Assembly (NCBI GenBank): GCA_006969625.1
Contig: CP030885.1
Span: 1,364,001 to 1,428,000, forward strand
Length of the DNA: 64,000 nucleotides
Reading direction: 5' to 3'
Source: Rhodospirillaceae bacterium
GTDB taxonomy: Bacteria; Pseudomonadota; Alphaproteobacteria; Kiloniellales; DSM-21159
Shown: piece after piece, positions 1 through 8,080 of the stretch
Layout: every line of letters starts with the position of its first letter
How positions within the stretch are numbered: position 1 is the stretch's first letter
Notes under the pieces: generated by a model
The model's input: only the letters and a program-made list of their open reading frames with translations
The model's database searches: none
What the model was told of the DNA's origin: nothing
Position numbers and translations under genes: made by a program

Positions 1-506
1 TCGGCGTCGCCGAAGCGGAGCTCTATCCCCAGCTCACGATCCCGGGCACGCTCAGCGCCAGCGCCAGCGGCTTCGGAACCGGGCAAGTGGTCGAGGCGCT
101 GATCGCCACGCTGTCGGCCGCCCTCGACATCCCCCTGTTCGACAGCGGCGGCCGTCGGGCGCAGGTCGCGGCGGCCGAGGCGCGTGCGCAGGAGGCGCTG
201 CTGGTCTATCGCCGTACGCTGCTCGATGCGCTGGCCGAGGCGGAGACGGCGCTCGCCGCGCTGGTCGCCGCCGAGCAGCGGCGCGCCGACCTGCAGTCCG
301 CGGTCGACGCCAGTCAGGTCGCCTTTGCTCAGGCCGAGCAGCTCTACACCCAGGGTCTCGTCGGTTTCCTCGACGTACTCGACGCCGAACGCACCCTGCT
401 CGACAACCGCCAGGACCTGGCCGAGGCGAGCGGCGACGTCGGCCTGGCGGTGGCCGACCTCTACAGCGCGGTGGGCGCGCCGGTCGGGTCGCCGCGCGGA
501 AGTTGA
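1..506 (+). CDS. Outer-membrane efflux factor (TolC/NodT family), C-terminal part
   Basis: The reading frame is open from the window edge and stops at 504-506, so only the C-terminal ~167 residues are present. The encoded segment AELYPQLTIPG and the long heptad-rich helix with QLYTQGLVGFLDVLDAERTL are hallmarks of the NodT branch of TolC-type channels, which form the outer-membrane exit duct of RND and ABC efflux pumps. The second half of the second helical hairpin is visible, followed by the short periplasmic tail VADLYSAVGA. It runs convergently into the eCIS operon with 18 bp between the stops. No pump genes are adjacent on this side; the RND pump at 41689-46119 lacks its own channel gene but is 41 kb away, so a partnership is speculative. 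Confidence 0.85.
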   Translation, partial: GVAEAELYPQLTIPGTLSASASGFGTGQVVEALIATLSAALDIPLFDSGGRRAQVAAAEARAQEALLVYRRTLLDALAEAETALAALVAAEQRRADLQSAVDASQVAFAQAEQLYTQGLVGFLDVLDAERTLLDNRQDLAEASGDVGLAVADLYSAVGAPVGSPRGS

Positions 507-524
507 GCTTGGCACCGGCGCAGA

Positions 525-3500
525 TCAGGCGAGCAGCGCCAGGCTTTCGCTGTGCATCTTCGTCAGGTTGCCGTGGACGCGCTTGACGATTTCCATCATC
601 GCCGTCACGGCCGCCTGTTCGTTGCCGGGGTTCGCGAGCCGCACGTCGATCACCGAGCTGGCATAGGCGTCGCGCACGGCCTGGGTATGGTCGCGGCTCT
701 GGGTCTCGAAGGCGCTGCGGATCCGCTGGCGGATCGGCTGTTTGGCCTGCGCCACGCTGACGCTGCCGTCCTCGACGTAGCGGCGGGCGTTGTCGAAAGC
801 GGAGTCGGGGACGGCCGCCAGGATGTCGTTCAAGGCACCGCCGCTCGCCGTCTCGTGCGTTACGCTGCGGTGCAGCGGCCGGTAGATCAGGATCGCCGCG
901 CCGCTGTACTCCGTGTATTTCTGCACCTTCGCCGCGCTGGAGAACAGGAGCTGCTGCCGCAGCGTGTTCTGGCGCTTGTACTTGGCCTTCACGTCGGGTG
1001 CCGCCGCCGGATCCTGCTGCAGGCGCTCGATGCCGAGCTTCGCCCAGAGCTTGTCGTCGGAGAAGGTCAGTCCCTTGACCGCCAGGGGGTAGGATTTGTC
1101 GATGATGTGGTCGGCCTCGAAGAAGGGGCCTGTCCCCTCCTTCATGATTCGGCCGTGCTTGTCCTTCTTACCTTCCCGTTCCGTGAAGTTCTGCGGCCCG
1201 TCGAAGGCCAGTTGCTTGCGGTGCTTGGCCTCCGCCGCGCCTGGCGGCGCGGCCTCGCCGGCCGCTCCTTCCGCGACGTTCAGGTTGTAGTCGCGGTTGG
1301 TGTCCTGGATCAGCTTGTTGAGGCCGTCGAAGACATCCTTGCGCGGCTTGCCTTCCGAGTCGGCGTCCGCGGTGTAGAGCTGGCGCACCGCTTCGGCCTC
1401 GCGCTCCATCTGCCGCTTGATGGCGGTCTTGACCCGCCGCTGCTTGTCGGCCGGCGCGGCGTCGCTCTTGGCGGCGTCGTTCACCGTGACCAGGGTCGAC
1501 TCGCTGAAGTTGTTCGGCTTGGTACGGTGGATCGGGCGGTACAGCAGGATCGCCCGCATGGTGTTCTCGTCGCCGGCCATGTCCTTCAGCTTGTTGAAGC
1601 CCTCGGGTGGCTCCGGGGGCGCGGCGGTCTCCTCCTCCCCGGCCGCGCGTTGGGGCGGCCCGCTCGCCGCCGCCGGAGCGCCGGCGGCTTGGCCGCCGCC
1701 GAGTCGGCCGAGCAGGCCGTGGACTTCGAACAGGAGCTGCTTTTCCGGCATGTGGTCGGCTTCGTAGTACTGCGAGTAGGTCAGCGTGCTGTTCGGGATC
1801 GGCTTGCCGCTCTCCTCCTTGACCTTCTGGTAGGTGTCGGTCATCCCCTCGACGTCGAAGCGCGGCTCGGTGGCGCGGATCAGCGTCTTCGGGGCGTCGG
1901 TGTTGATGTCGGGATTGTCGGCCAGCTTCTCGCCGTCGGCGTTGGCCGCCTGGGCCGTCTGCCCCATCGAGGTGTCCAGCGTGCCGGTCGGCTTGGCGTA
2001 GTTGCGCGTCTTGTCGGTGGGGTCGATGGGGCCGGCGTTCGCCTGGTCCCGCTCGACGCCCTTGTCCAAGGCGTTGACGGCGGCCCGTCCTTCCGCCTGG
2101 GTTCCAGTGGCGGGGTCGAGGTTGGCGGTCTCCCCTTTCGCCGCCGCGACCGTGGGCTTCGCCGGCGCGCCGCCGTTGCTGGCGATGAAGAGCTCGACCT
2201 TCCTGCCGACGGCCTTTGCGTAGTAGCGGTGGGTCGATTGGCCGAGCTTGAAGGTCTTGGCGGGCAGCTTGCGCGTGCGGTTGAGCTTGCTCAGCAGCTT
2301 GGCGAGCAGCTTCTTCGCCTTTTTGACGACGAAGCCGACGAAGCGGTCCATCGCCTCGTGCACTGGTTTGCGCAGCTTCTTGACGATGTCCTGGATCGAC
2401 TTGGTGATGCCGTTGAGGCGCAGCACGGCGGCGATGAAGGAAATGATCAGCGGCACCATACGCGCCATGGTCTGCTCGACGTAGTTGGCCGCCTGCTCGA
2501 TCTTGCCCTGGGCGATGTTGGCGATGCTGTCGAAGATGGCCGAGACGAAGTCGCGGAACTGCTGCAGGCGCTCCAGGAAGGTGGTGATCACGTCGTAGAT
2601 CGCGATGGCGATGCGCACGATGCCGCCGACCGGGTTGGACAGGCTGGCGGCCCAGCCGATCGCCTGCTGCACGATGGTGCTGGTGACGAAGCTGCGGATG
2701 CCGCCGACCACCACGCCCATGATCCGGTCGAGGCTGAGGAAGTTCACCATCATCTTCCACACGCCGCTGAAGCCCTTGGTGATCAGGGTCTTCAGCACGG
2801 CGAAGGCCTTCTCCATGAAGCCGACCTTCTTCTCGCCGTGCGGGTTCAACCGCTTTACCAGGATCTTGCGGAAGGCCTCGTAGGTGACCTGCAGGATCTG
2901 CATCGCCAGGGAGACGATGCCCTTCAGGTCGAGCCGCTCCGGGATGGTGATGTTCAGCCCCTGCAGCGCGCCGAACAGCCAGCCGAGCACGCCGGCCTTC
3001 AGGTGCTTTGCGACGTTGGCGTAGAACTTCTCGAAGCCCTTCTTGACCGCCTTCAGCAGGTTGAGCGCGAAGCCAACCGGGTTCTTGACGATCAGCAGGA
3101 TGGTATCGCGGCCCTTGGCGATGAGCTGCCAGACCTTCTCGCCGAGCGGGCCGGCGACGGCCAGCGCGCCCTTGACGGCGAACTCCAGCAGTTGCAGCGC
3201 CGTCTCCTTGACGTAAGCGACCAGGTCGTCGAACAGCGGCCGGAAGGCGCGGTAGACCGGCTCCAGCGAGAGGTCGATGAAGCTGAACTCGTCCCAGGCC
3301 TGCTCGGCCGCGCGCTTCACACGCGCCCAGGTGATCGGGAAGGCGGCGAGGCGCTCCTGCACCCAGGCGAAGGCACGCTCGAGAGCGCGCGCCTCGCGCA
3401 GCTTGTCGTAGATGTCGGTGCCGCCGGGGATCAGCCCGAGCAGCCCACCGATCAGGTTGCTGGCGGTGCGTGGCACGCGCTCGCCGGTCAGCGGGCTCTT

Positions 3501-4508
3501 GCCGAGAATGACGGTGAACAGCGTGTAGCCCGGCACCTTGCGAGCGTAGGGCTCCAGCTTCTCCATCAGCCAGCCGCGCTGCACCCGCCGCGGCCGCGCT
3601 TCGATCTCAGGCGCGTCCTCGGCCGGTGCCGCGCGCCGCACGCCGGGGTTCTGCTGCACCACGTGGGTCAGTTCGTGCGCCATCAGGCGCTTGTCGCTGG
3701 CGGACTCGTCCGGCCCCAGCCAGACGTTCCGACCGTAGGTGAAGGCGCGCGCGCCGATGCGCCGGGCCACCTTCCGCTCGGCCGCCTGGTCGTGCAGCCG
3801 CACGCCGGAGAAGTCGGCGCCGAAGCGCGGCTCCATGAAACCGCGTAGCGCGCCGGGCAGGGGCCGTCCCGGTCCGGGGGTCCGGATCGCCCGCGCGGCG
3901 TCGGGCGGTGCCGCGCCGCCCTCGGCGCCGACCCCGATGCCGCCCGGCTCGGACTTGGCCTGCACCTCCGGCTCGGGCGGCGGTCCTCCCGGCTCGCCGC
4001 CGCCTTCGCCGCCACCCTCTGCGCCTGCGCTGCCGCCCGCGGGCTCGCCGCGTTCGATCTCCGCCATATCGTCGGCGTCCAGCGAGTGGAGGACCACGTC
4101 CTCGTCGGCGCCGACGCTCGGCTCCTGCTCCTCCTCCGACAGGGGCGGGACCTTGGCGATCTCGTCGGTGGTCGGCTGCCCGCCCTGGCCTTCGCGACGC
4201 ACCTCGCGGATCCCCGTTTCGGCACGCGCAGGCGGGCCAGGCGGGGGCGCGAGCGCGGGCGCCGGCATGCTGAGCACGCGCTCGGCCGTCCGATCGGCCT
4301 CCACCTCGGCTCGGTCGCCGACGCCGCCGACGGCCAGGGCCGGCTGCGCGACGCCTTCGGCGACGCGCTGGCGCACCGCGCCGGCCGCCGCCGCCGTCTG
4401 CGGGAGGGCGCGGCGCGCGGCGAGCCGGTGCGCCGCGGTGTTGGCGCCGCGCGCGCCGTAGGCGGGCGTCGGCCGCGCCGGGGCCTTGTGGCTGCGCGCC
4501 GCGCCCAT
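525..4508 (-). CDS. eCIS-associated DUF4157 protein, candidate injected toxin
   Basis: A 1327-residue protein, last gene of the eCIS operon, starting 7 bp after the stop of the 1172-aa gene. Residues 1-210 are low-complexity Ala/Pro/Gly/Glu-rich. Residues 217-286 form a DUF4157 domain with the HELTH (HExxH) motif at 278-282 followed by VVQQ, a predicted zinc-peptidase-like fold common in proteins linked to contractile injection systems. A VQR motif follows at 309-311. Residues ~320-740 are almost entirely amphipathic and hydrophobic helices, reminiscent of the pore or translocation part of large toxins. Residues ~905-1290 contain two copies of an unrecognised module: EADH at 916-919 and 1131-1134, YRP[IL]HR at 990-995 and 1209-1214, AVR[QD]xY at 1040-1045 and 1277-1282. 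I infer a cargo toxin; the catalytic activity is unknown, and an HNH-like nuclease is only one possibility. Confidence 0.75.
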   Translation of the reverse strand: MGAARSHKAPARPTPAYGARGANTAAHRLAARRALPQTAAAAGAVRQRVAEGVAQPALAVGGVGDRAEVEADRTAERVLSMPAPALAPPPGPPARAETGIREVRREGQGGQPTTDEIAKVPPLSEEEQEPSVGADEDVVLHSLDADDMAEIERGEPAGGSAGAEGGGEGGGEPGGPPPEPEVQAKSEPGGIGVGAEGGAAPPDAARAIRTPGPGRPLPGALRGFMEPRFGADFSGVRLHDQAAERKVARRIGARAFTYGRNVWLGPDESASDKRLMAHELTHVVQQNPGVRRAAPAEDAPEIEARPRRVQRGWLMEKLEPYARKVPGYTLFTVILGKSPLTGERVPRTASNLIGGLLGLIPGGTDIYDKLREARALERAFAWVQERLAAFPITWARVKRAAEQAWDEFSFIDLSLEPVYRAFRPLFDDLVAYVKETALQLLEFAVKGALAVAGPLGEKVWQLIAKGRDTILLIVKNPVGFALNLLKAVKKGFEKFYANVAKHLKAGVLGWLFGALQGLNITIPERLDLKGIVSLAMQILQVTYEAFRKILVKRLNPHGEKKVGFMEKAFAVLKTLITKGFSGVWKMMVNFLSLDRIMGVVVGGIRSFVTSTIVQQAIGWAASLSNPVGGIVRIAIAIYDVITTFLERLQQFRDFVSAIFDSIANIAQGKIEQAANYVEQTMARMVPLIISFIAAVLRLNGITKSIQDIVKKLRKPVHEAMDRFVGFVVKKAKKLLAKLLSKLNRTRKLPAKTFKLGQSTHRYYAKAVGRKVELFIASNGGAPAKPTVAAAKGETANLDPATGTQAEGRAAVNALDKGVERDQANAGPIDPTDKTRNYAKPTGTLDTSMGQTAQAANADGEKLADNPDINTDAPKTLIRATEPRFDVEGMTDTYQKVKEESGKPIPNSTLTYSQYYEADHMPEKQLLFEVHGLLGRLGGGQAAGAPAAASGPPQRAAGEEETAAPPEPPEGFNKLKDMAGDENTMRAILLYRPIHRTKPNNFSESTLVTVNDAAKSDAAPADKQRRVKTAIKRQMEREAEAVRQLYTADADSEGKPRKDVFDGLNKLIQDTNRDYNLNVAEGAAGEAAPPGAAEAKHRKQLAFDGPQNFTEREGKKDKHGRIMKEGTGPFFEADHIIDKSYPLAVKGLTFSDDKLWAKLGIERLQQDPAAAPDVKAKYKRQNTLRQQLLFSSAAKVQKYTEYSGAAILIYRPLHRSVTHETASGGALNDILAAVPDSAFDNARRYVEDGSVSVAQAKQPIRQRIRSAFETQSRDHTQAVRDAYASSVIDVRLANPGNEQAAVTAMMEIVKRVHGNLTKMHSESLALLA

Positions 4509-4515
4509 CGGCGGC

Positions 4516-7500
4516 CTACCGCCGGCCGGTCAGCGTGCGGGCGCGGTTCCGCAGGTCGGTGGTCTCGCGCACGCTGAGGCCCAGCGAGCGGCCGAGGGCG
4601 CGCCAGCTATTGGCGTTCATGTCGGCGACCTCGGCCAGCGTGCCGATGCCACGCTCGTTCAGCGCCGAGGCGACCTCCGGCCGGTTGGTCAGCACCGAGA
4701 CGGGCTGGCGGTCGCGCAGTTCGCCGAGCGCCTTCTCGCTGGCCAGCTTGACCTCCGCCAGCTCGCGGCCCGCCGCCTCGCTCTCGGCCTTGGCCCGCTC
4801 CGCCGCGCGCCGGGCCTCTTCCGCCTCACGCTTGGCGTCGGCCACGTCCCGGGTCATGCGCTGCAGCTCGCCGCCGGCCGCCTCGACCGCGGCGCCGATC
4901 TCGCTCCTGCGCCGCTCCAGGCTCTCGACCTCGCTGCGCAGGCCGCTCACCAGATCCGCGCGCGTGCGCTGCATCGCCTCGATCTCGCTGCGCATGACGG
5001 CGAGGGCGTCGGCTTTCTGACGCTCGAGGTCGCTCAGCCCGGTTCGGGTCGCCTCCATGGCTTCGGCGCGCTTGGCCTCCAGCCCGCCGATCTCGGCCTC
5101 CAGCTCCTCGCGCTTGCGGCTCAGCGCCTCCGCCTTTTCCTCGAGGCCGCTGAAGTCGGCCGTCACTTCCGGCATCTTGTCGGCGACCGAGCGTTCGACC
5201 AGGTCGGCCAGCAGCTCCTCCGGGATGCCGGCGCGCGCACCGCCCAGTCCCGTCTCGGCGAGCTTCGTCGGCGGGGCCAGCCGCGCGTCGACCGCCTGCT
5301 TGGCGACCAGGCGGGCGCCCTCGACCTTGCCGTCGCGCGTCAGCAGCACGATCCGGTCGCCCGGCTGCACCGTGTCGCCGTAGGCGAAGGCGAGGTTCGC
5401 GGACAATTCGTCCTCGGCCAGGGGTAGGGTCTCGAAGTCGTCGCGCGCCAGATCGAAGTCGCCGACCACCTCCACCCCGGCGGCCTCGTAAAGGCTTAGC
5501 GCCTCGTCCGTGGTCAGGTCGCGCGCGTCGACCGCGTCGTGACGGTAGGCGGACGGCCCGAAGGTGGCGTTGGTGATGCCGTACTTCTCGACGAAGCGCC
5601 GCTTGTCCCAGGTCGGGATGCCGTCCTCGACCACGATGCTGCCGCCCGGCTTCTCCTCCGGCTTCGGCGGCATCGCCGGCTCGACGACGGCGCAGAGCTG
5701 ACGGGCCATGAAGGTCTGCAGTTCGGTCAGGAAGCTGCCGAACCAGTACTCCACGGTGCGGAAGGTCAGTGCCTCGTCGCGGCAGCACTGCAGGCAGATG
5801 TCGTCGACGCCGTCGTCCCCCAGGGTGATGCGGGCGATGTCGACCAGACAGGGCTCGTCCTCCGGGCAGGGGACCACCGTGGCCGCGCACTTGCAGTCGC
5901 GCTCGGCGGCGCGCACCGCTTCTTCCAGCGCGCGCAGCGCCACCACGACGTTGCCCATGTTGCGCTGAAGCTGCACCCGGCCCGGGTTGCGCGGCAGCTT
6001 CGGAAAGGGGCCGAGCTTCTGCAGGATACCGCAGCTCGCCACGATCTCCAGCCGGGCCAGCACCTGGGTGTAGTAGCGCCGCAGGATGTCATGCTCCTGC
6101 GCCGACTGCGGGAAGGGTTTGCCGGGCGACGTGCCTGCCAGGGCGAAGGCGAAGGCGCGGGCGATGTAGTCCTGCTCCTCCTTGGCGAAGCCTTTCAGCA
6201 CCTCCTCGCGCACCTTGCCGATCGCCTCGCAGGCCTTGATCCGGCTGAGCGCGTCCTCGCGCCGGCCCTTCTCGCCTTCCTCCTCCGCGCGGCGGTGCGG
6301 GACCAGTTCGAAGATGAAGTCGTCGGGCCCGGTCACCCGCGCGCGTAGGCAGAACTCGTTGCCGCGGGGGTCGCCCTCGATCAGATCGCGGACCTTCAGC
6401 TCGATTCGCTCGCGCAAGCGGAAGACGCGGCCGGTGCCGTCGTGGAAGGCGCCGGGCAGCACCAGGAAAGAGCCGGGCGATTCCTTGATACAACGTACCT
6501 CGAAGCCGCAGAGGATCCCGCAGCCGACCAGGTAGCGGAAGATCTCGGCGGTGAAGTCGAGGTCGCAGATCCGGTCGAGCGCCGCCTGGACCGTGGCGGC
6601 GTCGCCGAACACCTCGGGACAGTTGGAGGTGAAGGCGATGTCGCGCGCCTCGATGGCGCAGAGCTTGTCCAGCGCCTCCTGGACGGTCTTGGCGCCATCC
6701 TCCCCCTCGCCGTAGAGCTTCGGGCAAGTGTTGGCGTAGGAGACGTGGCTGGCCGGCAGATCGCTCAGCGGCGGAAAGGACAGGCGGCGGAAGATCGCAT
6801 CGTCGACCGGCTGCGCGGCCTCGCCTGCGTCGATCTCGAACAGCGGCAGGTAGTGGTGGCGAATGCCGAGCGGCAGAGCGGAATCGACCTGCACCCGCTC
6901 GGCCTCCGGCGCGAACTCGCGCACCGTGACGAACCAGTAGTCGCCGGGCAGGAAGCTCCGGCCGGCGACCGTCAGGCGCAGCTCCAGCTTGTCGAGCACG
7001 AACAGCAGGTCGTCGCCGTCGCGCTCCACGGTCTCGCCGCCCGCCGCGTTGGCCAGGCCGAGGTTGCCGTCGGCGGGCGTCCAGGTCACCGCGCCGTCCC
7101 AGCGGCGCACGAGGGGCCAGGCGCCCGCCGTGCCGTCCGTGCGCGCCGGCGTGGCGGCCAGCAGTTCGTCGGAAAGCTGCGGGCGCGCGCGCCGGTCGGT
7201 GTCGGCGAAGGCGCCCTGGTGTGCCTCGGTAATCGGGCTGAGATACTGGTAGATCCGATCGCCGCGCCGAAACTCCGGCGGGATCGAGTCCAGGTCCGTC
7301 GGGTAGAGCTCGGAGGCGTTCTCCGCGGACCAGGCGAACACCACCTCGCTGGGATCGTCCGCCGGGCCGACGACGTCGAGCACCTCCAGACGGAACTGCA
7401 TGTTGCCGGCGCGCACCGGCAGATCCAGCTCGGTGGCGCAGGGATCGCACTTGTCCTCCTCCGCCAGGGCCTCGCGCAGGCGCGCGTCCAGCGCCGCGGT

Positions 7501-8034
7501 GCCGTGCGGCGGGAAGGCGCCGGTGCCGAGCACGCTGCCCGGCGGCGCGAGGCGGAGCTGCGCCACGGTGCGTGTGCGGAAGGCCGTGTCGGCGCCGTGC
7601 AGGGCCGGGTCGACGAGCTGCGGGTCCATGGGCGGATAGACCGGCTGTTCCCACAGGTCGAGGTAGACGAGCGCCGGCCCTTCGAGGGGCGGTGCGGCCG
7701 GGAAGTCGGCCTGGTTGGCATAGAGGGCGAGGGGGCCGGCGGCGCCGGCATCGAAGCCGGCGGCCGCGCGCACCAGGCCGTGGATGCCCTCGACGACGAC
7801 GCGGCCGGGCTGAAGGAGGGGCGTTGCGCCGTCGAAGGCGACGGCGCCCCCCTCGACCGGGACGCCGGAGGCGACGGCGACGGCGCCCAGCGCGTCCACC
7901 CGGCCCTTGTGGATCTCGGTGGACTCGATCTGGTCGGCGTCGGTGACCATGCGGCCCTGCTGCAGGTAGACGCCGGAGTAGCCGGCACCCGGTGGGCGGT
8001 GGCGGTGGCTGTAGCGCGAGATCTGGCCCTTCAT
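4516..8034 (-). CDS. eCIS accessory protein, DUF6519-like start, Cys repeats, coiled coil and HhH end
   Basis: A 1172-residue protein. The N-terminus (YSGVYLQQGRMVTDADQIE, residues 19-37) resembles the opening of DUF6519 proteins found in injection-system loci. Two tandem units (436-459 and 471-490) follow the pattern CPxx[YF]G-x(4-7)-TVQxALD[KR][LI]C. Residues 714-751 are Cys-rich (CKC, CLQCC). A long coiled coil spans about 960-1112, and residues 1115-1172 look like a helix-hairpin-helix domain (EVASALNERGIGTLAEVADM). The gene lies between the tail-protein-I-like gene (47 bp gap) and the DUF4157 gene. The mixture suggests an exposed structural or fibre-like component, or a chaperone or adaptor for the following cargo; I cannot assign a precise role. 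Confidence 0.6.
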   Translation of the reverse strand: MKGQISRYSHRHRPPGAGYSGVYLQQGRMVTDADQIESTEIHKGRVDALGAVAVASGVPVEGGAVAFDGATPLLQPGRVVVEGIHGLVRAAAGFDAGAAGPLALYANQADFPAAPPLEGPALVYLDLWEQPVYPPMDPQLVDPALHGADTAFRTRTVAQLRLAPPGSVLGTGAFPPHGTAALDARLREALAEEDKCDPCATELDLPVRAGNMQFRLEVLDVVGPADDPSEVVFAWSAENASELYPTDLDSIPPEFRRGDRIYQYLSPITEAHQGAFADTDRRARPQLSDELLAATPARTDGTAGAWPLVRRWDGAVTWTPADGNLGLANAAGGETVERDGDDLLFVLDKLELRLTVAGRSFLPGDYWFVTVREFAPEAERVQVDSALPLGIRHHYLPLFEIDAGEAAQPVDDAIFRRLSFPPLSDLPASHVSYANTCPKLYGEGEDGAKTVQEALDKLCAIEARDIAFTSNCPEVFGDAATVQAALDRICDLDFTAEIFRYLVGCGILCGFEVRCIKESPGSFLVLPGAFHDGTGRVFRLRERIELKVRDLIEGDPRGNEFCLRARVTGPDDFIFELVPHRRAEEEGEKGRREDALSRIKACEAIGKVREEVLKGFAKEEQDYIARAFAFALAGTSPGKPFPQSAQEHDILRRYYTQVLARLEIVASCGILQKLGPFPKLPRNPGRVQLQRNMGNVVVALRALEEAVRAAERDCKCAATVVPCPEDEPCLVDIARITLGDDGVDDICLQCCRDEALTFRTVEYWFGSFLTELQTFMARQLCAVVEPAMPPKPEEKPGGSIVVEDGIPTWDKRRFVEKYGITNATFGPSAYRHDAVDARDLTTDEALSLYEAAGVEVVGDFDLARDDFETLPLAEDELSANLAFAYGDTVQPGDRIVLLTRDGKVEGARLVAKQAVDARLAPPTKLAETGLGGARAGIPEELLADLVERSVADKMPEVTADFSGLEEKAEALSRKREELEAEIGGLEAKRAEAMEATRTGLSDLERQKADALAVMRSEIEAMQRTRADLVSGLRSEVESLERRRSEIGAAVEAAGGELQRMTRDVADAKREAEEARRAAERAKAESEAAGRELAEVKLASEKALGELRDRQPVSVLTNRPEVASALNERGIGTLAEVADMNANSWRALGRSLGLSVRETTDLRNRARTLTGRR

Positions 8035-8080
8035 GGTCCCTCGGTCCCCCCGGGGTTCGCTTGGCTTCGGTCGCGGCGGC

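Noticed and set aside
552..3848. Plus-strand open frame of 1098 codons antisense to the DUF4157 gene
   Set aside because: It is the mirror of the real gene in GC-rich DNA; its translation is Arg/Val/Gly/Leu-rich with no domain, whereas the minus strand has DUF4157 and operon continuity.
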